Positions 46,000 to 57,270 of a stretch of 64,000 nt of DNA are shown here, in pieces; the first letter of the stretch is position 1; every line of letters begins with the position of its first letter. The notes below the pieces were generated by a model, which searched no databases, was not told the DNA's origin, and worked only from the letters and a program-made list of their open reading frames with translations. The translations under genes were made by a program, and so were the position numbers. Source of the DNA: Heterobilharzia americana (Eukaryota > Platyhelminthes > Trematoda > Strigeidida > Schistosomatidae); assembly GCA_944470555.2 (NCBI GenBank), contig OX104134.1, positions 12,627,248 to 12,691,247 on the forward strand, in the 5' to 3' direction.

Positions 46000-46120
46000 G
46001 ATTGGTCTCATATCTCAACGGTAGAAGGCCAACCGGTTATTCTGAAGCTGCTAATTTGAATTCTGTTAAGATGCTGGTTTTCATTTCACCTTCAGTCGAC
46101 ACCCAGTTCAAATAAAATAG
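46000..46120 (+). repeat. tRNA-derived SINE, family 3, decayed copy
   Basis: TGGTCTCATATCTCAACGGT corresponds to the box A area of the 24.85-kb copy. GCTAATTTGAATTCTG stands in place of box B, and TGGTTTTCATTTCACCTTCA matches the downstream block of that copy. No tRNA cloverleaf can be drawn. Confidence 0.5.
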
Positions 46121-46984
46121 ACTTTACGTAACCGAAAAAGATGACTAATAGTAACGATAATAAGAATGAATTATTGGCAATATTGCAGTGATAGCTATAC
46201 ATTTAAAATTTAGATATAATGTGTTACTAAATGGTGGCAAAGGAGCAGAGAAAAATAATGGATACAAAATCAATAATACAGCCATACATCATGAGAAAAT
46301 GTGATCTGGGCGTATTGTAGGCCGGAAAGAACTGTTAAATTAAAAGTATTCCTTTGAGTTCATTAATCCCCTTTCTGATTTCTGTGGCTTCAGATGTTCA
46401 CTAAACACACAGCTATGTACTTTCTAGCAGGTTACCTGGAACTTGGTATGTTGCCGAGATATTCCGATCAATTTTTGCATATTCACTAACTATCATCAGA
46501 GATAAAGTTTCAACGTTAATCTTTCACGTAAATCTTTTCTAAGCCCTGTCGATTTGTGTCCATGGGTGTATAAGGCTAGTGTGGTGCAAGTACAACTGAT
46601 AATTATTGTCTTAAAAACAATTTTTCTTATACCTTACATACGTCTACTAAAATGACTGTTATTATCGTTCTTCCCATACTTTCGGTATCACTATCATGAA
46701 TGTTACGTAAATACTACATAAATACTGCTTTTGTCACTAGATTGGGAGCTGAATTCCACAGCTGTAACATTATGTGTCATTTAAATCGTTATAAACCTTT
46801 CCAAGAATCGGCGTCCTTCCATGTTGTTAATCTTCGTTGCTGAAACCGTAAATCTATCCTATAATACAATCTACCTTTTAGATAGTGTATAGGTGCCAGT
46901 ATAGATGGATATTAGCGCGTAATCACCTGTTTAATGCTTCCTTTAGCCGACCAAGCATCCAATCACAAAGAGTGCATTGACGTT
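46121..46984. other. AT-rich sequence, no gene seen
   Basis: Nothing supportable. Confidence 0.45.
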
Positions 46985-47090
46985 TTTTGAGGAATGACAT
47001 TAGTTGAATAACCGCCGAAAACCTGAGAGCATTAGACATCTGCTTCGTCCCAGTGCGGGACTCCTCAGCAGGGTGCATCGACGACCCCGT
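46985..47090 (-). repeat. Family 2 hammerhead SINE fragment, minus strand
   Basis: The minus strand reads GTCGTCGATGCACCCTG, then the hammerhead-like core, then CTAATGCTCTCAGGTTTTCG, which is the family pattern (AGTGCTTCCAGGTTTTC). It faces away from the plus-strand copy starting near 47091, the two sharing a short central region near 47085-47100. Confidence 0.65.
47025..47080 (-). ncRNA. Hammerhead-ribozyme-like motif, family 2, best preserved stem II
   Basis: On the minus strand the core CTGAGGA (47062-47068) is intact. Stem II GTCCC-GCACT-GGGAC is perfect, GAAG (47043-47046) replaces GAAA, a short stem III GCA-GA-TGT can form with a closing G-U wobble, and the cleavage triplet GTC lies at 47035-47037. 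Stem I is weakened. The A15.1 to G change with a G-U pair may reduce but not certainly abolish cleavage. Confidence 0.55.
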
Positions 47091-47225
47091 TAGGTTTTAA
47101 GTTCCATCCCTATCAGGGTACACATTGCTGAGGAACCCTATACTAGAATGAAATATCTGTCAAGTGCTTCCAAGTTGTTAACGATTCCCCACTGGTGTCA
47201 GTCCGTGATAAATACTAACTTGAAA
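47091..47225 (+). repeat. Family 2 hammerhead SINE fragment, plus strand
   Basis: GTTTTAAGTTCCATCCC stands where box B would be, followed by GGGTACACATTG, the core, CAAGTGCTTCCAAG and the tail GGTGTCAGTCCGTGATAAAT, which matches the 6.0-kb copy (GGTGTCAGTCGATGATAAAT). The core has CTGAGGA (47128-47134), GAAA (47150-47153) and GTC (47159-47161) all intact, but stem II (ACC with GAAT) is badly paired. Confidence 0.65.
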
Positions 47226-47639
47226 GTTGCTCTCCTCAAGAATTCGATTAAAGCAACAACAACAAATTTGCAGAATACAATGAATTCTTTTCAACTGCGT
47301 ACAGGTTATAAAGATTTTAAGATATATGCAGACAAATACAATCTGAACATTACAGCGATTAAAAAGAAAGTGGTCCATTGACATAAAATGTTATCTAGAA
47401 GATTACGCTGGTGTATTTGACAAATTATGAATCCAGATACACGGGTGAAGGTAATGTCGGTTTGGGTCGGATGATAAAAACTCGGTAGCTTTTGTGCTGA
47501 ATAATAAAGCAAATCAATGGCTTCTGCGGAAGTTGGAACCTAACAACCACCCCTTTTTGGGTATACAAATTCGGTTTAATTCTTGAGATAGCAATTACTC
47601 CTATGAATCTTAGTAAACCAACCTTACTTTGTTTATTGA

Positions 47640-48180
47640 TTGTTTGGATTTCACTCTAGATGTGAATATCGTGCCTCTTATAGCTCAGATAGTTAATAAT
47701 AAAACTCTTAATACATTTTCGAATGTACTCACGAGATCCGTTTGCAGCTGTTCTTTCTGTTCTACCGATATGTCTGCTCCAGAATGTACTCTTCAACTGA
47801 TAAATACAACTTGGTGTCATGAACCGGAGGAAACCTGTCAACTTTCGACTTTTGTTGTGAGCAGTTTACTCAGCATATGGAAACTAATTTGGCTGCCTGT
47901 AAATAATTTTAGTGCGATTGTTATTCTCCTGTTCAGCCCGTTCATCAGTTCTTCTCCTTTGATATTCATAGGAAAAAAATGTTTCTCGTTTTACCTTCAT
48001 TTGCAAACCTCCGAGAGTAACAGTTTTCTTTCAGATATCTCTTAGTGAATTGAGATCCTTTAGTTAGTTTGTCTGTTGAACAAATTTTTCTTGCCCTATG
48101 AGACAGTATCCTAACTGGCTCTTGTTTATAGCTCGCAGGACGGAAGCTGTTAAAATTCACTACTGTTCACTCCATGTTTT
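47640..48180 (-). pseudogene. Penelope-like element remnant (RT end to GIY-YIG domain)
   Basis: The minus strand encodes HRARKICSTDKL (about 48080), a NCYSRRFANE segment equivalent to NGYPxRFI (about 48005), and then, in the frame 47656-47841, SCIYQLKSTF and HIGRTERTAANGSREYI, which correspond to CIYQFTCxCGxxYIGRTxR and the following EH region. IKSFIINYL corresponds to the SSIxxHL segment. The two cysteines and the YIG tyrosine are lost and frames shift, so it is inactive. The IGRTERTA wording differs from IGRSQRML of the intact PLE. Confidence 0.72.
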
Positions 48181-48686
48181 TTCCCTGAAAACAAATCTTA
48201 GACGTGACCCATTTCTGCTTCGTCAAAATTTCAGGTTCATAGAATGAAATTCGCTATTTATCTTATATTCATGTGCAAGAGGCTTGTTGAACATTTCTGA
48301 CAATTTTGCGGTATGATCCATATCCTTTCATCCCAGTCTGACTATATTAAAACTAAATAAATTTGATTTTAGTCTCATTAATTAGTTTCATTTGAACTCC
48401 TTTAACCGCAGTCCTTTATTTTATTATCGCTCATCGATGGACTATTTTTTTCATCAAAATCAACACATAAGGTTAGTGGTTAGCTAACAATTGAACGTAT
48501 CTGCAGTTCATTTCATTTAGACAAACCTAACACATAGGCTATATAGTCTCACTATCAGTGTTTTCATTCAGATTCTGACAAAGGCATTTCACCATGCAAA
48601 AATTAAACAAATGTTACATAGCAAACACGTAAAGAAAATACAACTAAACAAAAAATCATGGGGGAAAGTACACTACAGCAACCTCG

Positions 48687-48727
<41 letters not shown>

Positions 48728-50528
48728 AGAGGACTAAAACCAATGAAATCTCAACCACACCCGCATTCACTATGCCTTAGAAGCAACACAGAAAGGATAT
48801 TTGTACACCCTGTTTATAGTCATTTGATAGCGTGATCGTAAAAGATTTATTTATCAAGAACCTAGAACTTGAAGGAAATATCAGATGTAATTAATATGAG
48901 GTTCGGACCACGAAACAGGAAATATCTTTATCCATACGTCTCTTTATGTCAAAGAGTTGACACAAACTTTGAACATCTGAGCTTACATTTCCACAGTGTA
49001 GTTGACACCAATGTATGAGTGTAGAGCCATAGTGTACGTTTTATTATATTTATTACGACTAGTATTCTGAGGGAATATGGGATTCTTCATAATTGACAAG
49101 CAGTTACTTATGATAAAACAATTTGTTGGGATCCCAGTAACAGCACACTAGGGAGCTTTTGTAGAAGTGGAAATTTTTTGCGGAAAAGTAATGGGAGATG
49201 ACTACAGACTTGTTACAATCAATCTTCATTTTCTCCAGAGTGCGTGCTGCGCTGAAATTTATGCAGAATTTTGCGTGCTTAAGTAAATATTATGTACACT
49301 CCCCGGAAAGTTCCCTCAAGTTATGCTTGAGATGCCATAGTGCATTCGATATAGTTACATTTAGTGGTCAGAAATCAATGCCACCCCTGATGAAAATTGG
49401 CAAACGAAATAGCCGTGAAGCAATAATGACAATGACTGAATGGTAGCACTGGCGAAGGTATTAATTGCAAATGTTTTATGAATACTTAAAACAACAAGTT
49501 TCGAAGCACTGCGGACAACCAGATTTACAAGATGACGAACAGCTAGACACATGACAGTCCAAGAAATTAAAGGCGTCATTCCATGTAAAATAAGTCTGAA
49601 CGCAGACATTACTGTGCCAAGTACTTCTTTGTATTTCTAACTTACCTTGCCCACTATATGACAGTTTACAAGCTCAAGATGGATAAATAGGGACACTTTT
49701 TCAAATTTGTTTTTTAAAACTACCAGACAAAGTTGAAAACTACACTATCTTATTGATATCTCAAGGTGGTCATTTTCACTGAGATACTTCTCAGACATCG
49801 AGGATTCCTTTTCTAGTTTACCTGTAGTGAATTACCTTTTGTTCCCTTAATACTGTAGTTCCATTTCGTGGAGCTACACTTTAACCGAATGTAAGTGAGT
49901 AAAAGGTATTTCTTTTTACATATTCCATGCAGATCAATACCAATATACATGCTTAAGTGAGAAAGCAAAGGTAATCTAAAAATAGTCAAATAGTTAAATT
50001 GCATTTAAACAGATGAATCTGATGACTTTTAGGCTGTGAAATTGTGAGAGGTAAAGTAAGCGATAAAGGGTTAACAGATGGCTTGAAAATCTGTTATCTG
50101 TAAAGCTGACAGCGGTAATGTTGACAGTGACTATCTGTTTCAGCTGTTCGATCCAAATTATTGTAGCGTTTGAAATATTAAGCCTATTAAACCAAGTAGC
50201 TCTTTTCGGATTGTTGGGGAAGTGGTAAACGATAGAAAACTACAGCATAGTTTTAATCTCATATTCTGAATGATCTAAAGAGATAACTAGTAGACCAACT
50301 ACCGTCAGTTTGTCCACGTCAAAGACATGGGACGTTGATTTTAAAGGAAAACGATTAACTTGACTCTACAAGAACAGTTGAAGTGATGAATACAGTAAAG
50401 TAACCCTAAGTCTATATAAGTTATCTCTCAGCTTCTGTGTCACAATTAGGAGTGTGAAAAATATCCATCACAGTCAGCGACTTCCGGATGCGTATACTGA
50501 AATCTGGAACTAATAATCTTTACCTATG
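48181..50528. other. AT-rich sequence with a (TA)n microsatellite, no gene seen
   Basis: Contains the TA microsatellite listed separately. Open frames at 49198-49446 (+) and 49361-49609 (-) have no recognisable motif. Part of this stretch may be the lost middle of a single PLE joining the remnants at 47.6-48.2 and 50.5-50.8 kb, but I see no intervening motifs. Confidence 0.4.
48691..48725. repeat. (TA)n microsatellite
   Basis: About 17 uninterrupted TA units. Confidence 0.97.
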
Positions 50529-50800
50529 TCACCTACGAACCCTATTTGCATCAAAAGTGGGTTTTCTGTATGCAATTAACCCACATTTCTCCTTTCCGCT
50601 TTTATACATCTTTGTTAATTTTTCCCTACGTATACTGAGGAAGTAGAAAACTTTATCAGTTCCCTTTTCCATCTTGATTTGTATATTTGAGACAGCTACA
50701 TTAAGTCTCTTTACGAGACTGTTATTGTTGTTTTCTAATGCTACACATAGTGAAGGTGTCAAACATATAATTAGCGTAGAATGGTAGTTCACTTACCTCA
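50520..50800 (-). pseudogene. Penelope-like element remnant (post-palm RT block)
   Basis: The minus-strand frame 50529-50792 contains NIQIKMEKGTDKVFYFL followed by RREKL and, 18 residues later, AYRKPTFDAN. The order matches IKFTMExESDNxLPFLDxLxxR...VYRKPTF in PLE reverse transcriptases just after the catalytic motif. No catalytic YxDD is recognisable upstream. It lies 2.3 kb upstream, on the same strand, of the GIY-YIG remnant at 47.6-48.2 kb and could be part of the same decayed insertion. Confidence 0.6.
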
Positions 50801-53033
50801 GTGTTGCTTATAAATGCACCACCCAAAGAGTGTTACATTTTTTTGAAATATCGAAAACTGAACATAACCGGTGCACAATTTTAGAAATCGCCTCCCATCC
50901 ACCGAGGGCTTAGAGATGTACAAGTTGGTGATATCACTTTTTTCAGCAAACGTTTTACAAGTAATGAGGGAGTGTCACTATATAAATGTGGTTGGTTTAT
51001 TTTTCTGCATGGGATGGGCAACCGGAAAATATCTTTGAAGTGTGAACAGTTATGGTTTGGTTAACCAAAAGCCTAGTTTAGGATAGGCGGAGTTAATCAA
51101 AGAGACTACAGGTCATAGAAACATAAAAGACTTGTGCAGTTTCATTGGTCGTAACCACACTTAGGTCTTTGGCGTAACTCATTAGCTTGATCCGCCAATG
51201 TTGAAAACATTTATGAATTTGTCAAAAAAACTCAGTTGTTGTTAAAAGATCATCAATAATTCTACTGAATTATGAAGTAGGCTTTTTAAGGGAAGGTATA
51301 TATTTTGTGATCATATTTCTTCACGTTTCTTGCTTTATTCATATTAGTTGCTTCTTGTTCATTGTTCAGTGACAAAAAGTGTTGTTTTATTAACATATCT
51401 ACAAGACTGAGAAGAAAATGAGCACAATATAATCATGAAAGACAGATAAAGATGCCGAATTATTCTGCTTAATTTATTTCTTTCACCCTCTTTTATCTAC
51501 TAATTGATTATCATGTCAGTGAAATTTTTTCTCGCTGCATGAACAAAATAATCAGTCTGTTTTCGGTGGTGTATAGCGTGCTTCTCATTTGGTAGAAAAT
51601 AAAGCATAAAATAACTTCAGTTAAACTGATTTCTGGTACAGTATTAGATGCTGTTTTTTCTCATTTACAATTTCCAACATTTTAGCACTTTAATTGCTGT
51701 ACACAGTTGTTCTTAAACGTCAATATCCAGGTGAATGTTTAATGATGCCTTGCTTAAAGGTTATGTTTTTCTAAAAGTAGATGAAATTGGTCTCTTTAAC
51801 ATATATTCTACTGTATTACAAGCTGAATGTATAAATAATATTCGAATCGACGTATTCCGTGCCATAATCCTTAGCGTACTTGATGTGCGACGAGAACTTT
51901 CTGTGCATTTTGAGTTTAGTCAGTTGCCAAAGACTGGAATCCCAAAGTAGTCTTTGGTGTAGTACCAACGCGAGGTAGAACAGTCACCTCAGTGGCTTCT
52001 TGGACATTGTTTTGTTTGATGATCAGTCTGGCAAACAACGTTGGCAAATGTTCTCACAGGTCCCTGTTAGATAATTTTCTTACCTAGGTTAAGAATGATG
52101 CACTCCGTTCAAGTACGGTTTACAAATAACAGTTTATGTATAGTTGGTTATTCAGTCACTGTAATCTTTACACTGTGCTATTGAATAAGAATACTGCCGG
52201 CCAGAAGAAAACAAAGCACAAGTGAACGCAGCAATGCATATTACATGTCATGTATACCATGTCTTGATTTCGAGTTAAAACTGAATACATGCACCATAGA
52301 AGCAGTGGCAATGACCAAAATAATTGGATATTCTTTTTTATGTGAACATGTACACATAATTCGGTTAACGTTTTGATACACAGCAGGTAGAGGGAAATTA
52401 ACATTATTTATACTACTAATTGATCCTGCCAATTACAACACGTCAACTTCATAAAAGTATGTTCATTTCTTTTGATGCGCACGCTTTAATATTGAGCTGT
52501 AAGGAGGTGGAAAAAATCCTCATAATGGTAAACAATAGACTCGTATTATCCTACTGCAATTTTTGTCCTTATGCTGTTAGGTGTAGTAAACTAGATCACT
52601 GGAAACTGCTTAAAGCGTCATTATTTCTCAGCAAACGTTGTATCAAAAATGACATCGGTTCAAATGTAGCATGATATGAACTGACTGTCAAATGGAAGAA
52701 ACAAATGTCCATCATGGAAGTCATTTGAATGTGACAAAAGGGGATCTCTGGCTACTAAAATCTATCTGAAGTGCACTAACAGGAAGCAGAGGAAATATTG
52801 ACTGGATTAATCAAACTTTGTGTAAGAATCATATCTGTTATGAAAGTACTGTGGTACGTTTTATGTTTTCATTACTCAAATGTTTCTCAGCCCGACATCT
52901 AGTAAAATAATTACGTCTCCAATTTGGCATTAATATGAACCAAATCATTTTGCGGGCTATATGAAGTGCGGTGGCACCTCTTCTACTTCTGACACTTTTC
53001 CACCTATCTAATCTGTCTCATGATTGCACACTT
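50801..53033. other. AT-rich sequence, no gene seen
   Basis: Open frames at 51735-51950 and 52420-52674 (+) and 52168-52432 (-) show no motifs that I recognise. Confidence 0.45.
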
Positions 53034-53041
53034 GTAGTGAT

Positions 53042-53198
53042 GATGGATAGTGGCTAACAGTGGAATCCAGGATGAGCAATTTGTCCTATTTGGAGCTCGT
53101 CAGCTACGTGTACCTGCCTCCCAGTGAGTGATGTTGTTCCCATCAGGATTTCAATTCGGGACCGATTGCTTCGAACACCAGAGTGTTATCCACTAGAC
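53042..53198 (-). repeat. Sm-alpha type SINE, left arm of a head-to-head palindrome
   Basis: Read on the minus strand: GTCTAGTGGATAACACTCTG (box A area), TCGGTCCCGAATTGAAATCC (box B area), GGGAGGCAGGTACACGTAG, the hammerhead core CTGACGA (53097-53103), AAATAGGACAAATTG, CATCCTGGATTCCACTG and GCCACTATCCATC. The core CUGANGA is intact, but G12 of GAAA is changed (GGACAAAT), which should abolish cleavage. Confidence 0.88.
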
Positions 53199-53213
53199 TT
53201 TAGTGGCTCGGAG

Positions 53214-53370
53214 GTCTAGTGGATAATTCTTTGGTGTTTGAAGCAATCAGTCCCGAATTGAAATCCTGATGGGAACAACATCACTCACTGGGAGGCAGGT
53301 ACACGTAGCTGACGAGCTCCAAATAGGACAAATTGCTCATCCTGGATTCCACTGTTAGCCACTATCCATC
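53214..53370 (+). repeat. Sm-alpha type SINE, right arm of a head-to-head palindrome
   Basis: This 157-bp arm is the reverse complement of 53042-53198 across a 15-bp spacer. I count five mismatches, all within the roughly 40 bp nearest the spacer (the tRNA-like head). The outer 115 bp, including the mutated hammerhead core CTGACGA (53309-53315), is identical. A full transcript of the locus would fold into a long hairpin. Confidence 0.9.
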
Positions 53371-53389
53371 ATTACTATATAATTAAAAG

Positions 53390-53465
53390 CACAGGCAATA
53401 TCGAGGCATCCGTGCAAGAGCCCATGTGCTAATAGAGACCGATCAATTCGATCCAATCAAAAACG
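53390..53465 (+). repeat. Unclassified interspersed motif X, copy 1
   Basis: ATCGAGGCATCCGTGCAAGA, GCCCATGTGCTAATAGAGAC and CGATCAATTCGATCC match, in order, two other places in the window (55.27 and 63.26 kb). Here and at 63.26 kb it follows a plus-strand Sm-alpha copy by 20-40 bp, so it may be a 3' module of a longer SINE. Confidence 0.6.
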
Positions 53466-53470
53466 GTATA

Positions 53471-55264
53471 AGACAAGCAATGACATTAAGATTATACATT
53501 TAATTTTAATTTTTTGCTCAACACCCTAACCTGTAGAGTTTAGCAGAGAAATGATAGTGACCCTACCAAAAAACCAAAAACCTCTTCGTTTAACAGAAAT
53601 TATGAGTTAATAATATGCCTACGAATAAAACCTTTAGGTGATTGGTGAATGTTAACCTGTTGCTCACGTACTCTGCCACACAAATTGTCAAATATTACTG
53701 GTGGTAAAAAACCAGTAAATAGGCAATTTACACCCAAGAAAATCAACATAATTCTTGTGAACCATTTGATAGACAAGTAATTAAACTAAGATGATTTTGG
53801 TTACCATCTATAAATCACAAAATATGTCATCTACCTCATGTATTTATGAATGCATTTTGTGTTTTTTCGCATACATATTTTTGACAGAGACTACTAAAAG
53901 ACATACATAGTTAGAGACCATCCCTACTGATAGCTAGCTCTTGTCAACTTTATCAAAATAAAGACATCATATAACTAACAGAGTAAATTTTTATCCACCT
54001 ACATTCAATGTAAGCGTTGTAAATTTCTACATTTCTAATGTGCAAATATCACACTATCCACCCACCTACTTCATACTGTTTTAAGGTTCACCATATCTCC
54101 TGCTTCGGAATGACGATGTAAGACTTCAAGAAAATTTCCACGTAACACAGCGAATGTAGAAGAAATAAATTATTAGTGAACTGTAATCAAAAACCTTAAT
54201 GACTGTTCAGCTGAAAATGGTGAAGCTGAACTCCTTGTCCCTTGAAAAACCTGAAATCAGCTCACTTACTTGGATCGTACAGCAGCAGTATAATAAGAAG
54301 TAACGAATTCGTCATTTTTTGACAGGATTAACTCTGAGAAAGGAATATGAAATCAAATTTCTCCGACTACTGTAGATTACTGTGATCACGTTCTTGCTTA
54401 ACAGTACAACACAACTTGTATATGCAGACTAGACTCATTTCTCTAAAGTGAGAGGGAAAATTATTAAAGTCAACTATAATGATCAATGTTTCCAGGAAAA
54501 ATGATCAAATGTGATATCTCTCCAAGTCTCCAGATTAGAGGGACCTTTCACACAAGAAGCAGAAGTGTAATAGTCAAACATTTACTGCACAGAAACCTCC
54601 AGGTTCTTGTTACGCATTTTGCAGAAACAAATGTCACCTCATTTGAATAATGGCAGCTAAATATCCCTAAGGCTTAATATCAACAAAATATGTCCAACCT
54701 GCACTAAATAAGAAAAGCAAATGAAGATGCTTATTCATTTATGACAACTCTGTCAGCTGAAAGTGGTTATTTCATGTAAAAATTCACAAACTCAGTGAGG
54801 AAAAGAAAATTGATAACGATATCCGTTTCGTTTCAAGAATGTATATCATAAGTAATATGTGATATTGGATAAATCTAGTGAAATCAATTAATATCTTTGC
54901 TGTCCAGTTTTTTGGTAAATATCCTTTAAAACTAGGTGCCTTAAAATTGCCTCACATGAGAATTCGTATAGGAAATAAGTCCTTAGGTAGCTGTTGTTAT
55001 GCGGGCCAGCGACTAAATGGGAAGGAAAACACGGTGACAATATCATAAGTATGAAATTTAAGGTAAACATGAATGAAACAATAATCTTTGACGAGATATT
55101 TTGGTCATCATTGAATGGATAAAATCAATTGTCTGTCTACTTATGTGGACATTATCATACGAACATACTAAATAAAGTAAGCTAGTGCAAAAGACCATTG
55201 AATCGTCAGTATCGAAAAAATTTAAAATTTCCAACTCTTATTACGTTCAGCATAATACAGTCTA
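53471..55264. other. AT-rich sequence, no gene seen
   Basis: Nothing supportable. Confidence 0.45.
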
Positions 55265-55335
55265 GAAATGATGCATCGATGTATCCATATAAGAGCCCAT
55301 CTGCCAACAGAGATCCAGCGATCCGACCCAGTGTA
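55265..55335 (+). repeat. Unclassified interspersed motif X, copy 2
   Basis: GCATCGATGTATCCATATAA, GAGCCCATCTGCCAACAGAG and CAGCGATCCGACCC are the best-preserved version of motif X. Unlike the other copies it has no Sm-alpha sequence in front, so the motif can occur alone. Confidence 0.6.
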
Positions 55336-56552
55336 GCGGCTGGTGATCACAAGTATTCAACAACAGAAACAAAAGCTGACTTTAGGTGTGTATCTGTTGG
55401 TATATAGTAAAAATGACTACGATTATGTTCATTTATTTTTTACTTTGTTTATTTCTCTACAGGAGTTTGAGATTTCCTGGCTTTCCTAGTGATAACGTCA
55501 TTCTCGTTATTAAAAATGAAAACGCTTTTGTTTTGTTTTATGCAACCAGTAAACCCAACATAAGATGATTGATTCCAAGAAGGAAACTTTAGATCAGGCG
55601 GATGTGCTTATGGCTATGAATTCCTGAATCCCAAGGCTTGAAGAGAAGTAAGCTTCCTTTGCCTCTCTTCACACGTCAGATGTCCTTACTCCCAAAGTCC
55701 TCGAGTAAGATCGATGTGTTGGAGCTTTTTTCCGTTAATCCTAACTGGTAGACAGATGACTTACTTCTCTACTTCTTATTCTACAACTTGATATACCGTG
55801 TCTTTCTAATCTTTGTCTCATGATGGCTATTTGAACCGAATATTTATCTTTCGTAAACCTCCCAGGAGATTTCTTGATTGGCTCAGTTCAATCCTCTTGT
55901 ATTTTCTCAGCTGACTTCACATAGTTATTCACCTATGTTAATATGAACGATTAAAAACTTTTCTATTTAACAGCTAAATAATTTCAAAATTTAAAACATG
56001 AGAATGTCATGGTTTACTGGGTATTTTTTGAATTATGTATTGTTTATCATCCTTTTTAACAGTTACATCCTTTCTACTACGAAGTTAGGGGTTTATCGAC
56101 GTCATGAGATTCAGGGATCTCCAAAGGTTTCAGCGATCTGATGGCAATTTATAGAACATTTCGCTGCTTTGGAGTACCATTAGCTTTCTTCTATGAAAAC
56201 TACATCCGAGACAGCATTCCTTTTCAAGTAAACTTACGCTCATAGTTATTCCTTCTAAAGACAGATTAAATATCCTGTGGGTTATTTTTTACGTAGATGA
56301 AATATTGTCATTCTTTGTTGTTATAATCATTATTCATGTCGTGCTTTGTTTCTTCAGATATCCCTAGATATCCCTTCTGTTGTTGTCAAGTTTCTGACCC
56401 ACTGGTTGTTATCACTGAGAAACGGTAGTTAGGTATTTTCGGATAACTTTTATATAGTTAGTAATCATACCGAGTAACTTCGGAGGTTTTTAGGAACTGG
56501 TATAAAAAATGTGGCCGACGTAATAATTTAGATTTCTTTGTTTTATTCTTAC
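55336..56552. other. AT-rich sequence, no confident gene
   Basis: A TTTATTTCTCTACAG acceptor-like site at about 55449-55463 is followed by 35 open codons (to 55568), but I see no family signature. Nothing else is supported. Confidence 0.35.
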
Positions 56553-56705
56553 TCGAGTTAAATGTTCTATAATCCACCGCTACATTAACGTATATCTGAT
56601 CCTTAAAAAAGTTGTACAGTGTAGCCTCAACTGAACCAAAGTATAAGGGTGTTATGTTTTCGATATTGTTATCTCCTAACTTCGACCAGTAACCAGATAT
56701 TACTC
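56553..56705 (-). CDS. Candidate internal exon, 153 bp, product unrecognised
   Basis: On the minus strand a TTTTTTGCTCATCCAAG acceptor precedes the exon and a CTCGA/GTAAGA donor follows it. The exon length of 153 bp gives phase 1 at both ends. It encodes an open stretch with ISGYWSKLGDNNIENI, YFGSVEATLYNFF and DQIYVNVAVDYRTFN. I do not recognise the protein. The candidate exon at 57.02-57.27 kb, same strand, could be upstream and has a GTGAAG donor in the matching phase at about 57089. Confidence 0.3.
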
Positions 56706-57018
56706 CTTGGATGAGCAAAAAACTAAGACTTAATTTTTAACATACTTATTTTCATGAACTTATGTATTTGGTTCATTTCCATTCACTGAAAGCATAGAAT
56801 AAGCTTTTTTTGGGACGTTGAAAAGCTACCTGTTCAATACAAAGATTTATAAAGATCTAGATATCTAAATGTATTTTATGTGTCGTCTGTTTCCATATCT
56901 GTAATAGTGCTTGCGACTTTTCGAAGGAAAGCTCTTACTTATCACAATTATACATTGTTAATCTTTTACTCAATTTTATGAAAACCTGAGGAACAATTTC
57001 TCCATTCACACCAAGAGA

Positions 57019-57270
57019 TCAGATGCTTTCTAATGTGTGAACGTAGAAGACGTGTCCGGTTGCTTCGTGCCATTGTACAGCTTCACTAGTAACTGAAAAA
57101 TCTAGTCTTTGTTTTCCAGGACTAAAGTTTATTCTAAAAGTATTGAAAAGGACTGTTGTTTGCCTGAAAATATACATCCATTCCTTCCATGTCGCATAAT
57201 CTGCATTCTTCTCATCTAACAGGTCAAGTAACAGTTCCATTCGTATTGGAAAATTTATTACTTTCCCTCC
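57019..57270 (-). CDS. Candidate exon upstream of 56.6-kb exon, product unrecognised
   Basis: The minus-strand frame is open from about 57270 to the TGA at 57019. It includes INFPIRMELLLDLLDEK, WKEWMYIFRQTT and FRINFSPGKQRLDFSV. If the GTGAAG donor near 57089 is used, the frame joins in phase 1 to the 56.7-kb acceptor. The residues look protein-like rather than random, but no family is recognised and splice evidence is weak. Confidence 0.25.
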   Translation of the reverse strand, partial: GGKVINFPIRMELLLDLLDEKNADYATWKEWMYIFRQTTVLFNTFRINFSPGKQRLDFSVTSEAVQWHEATGHVFYVHTLESI

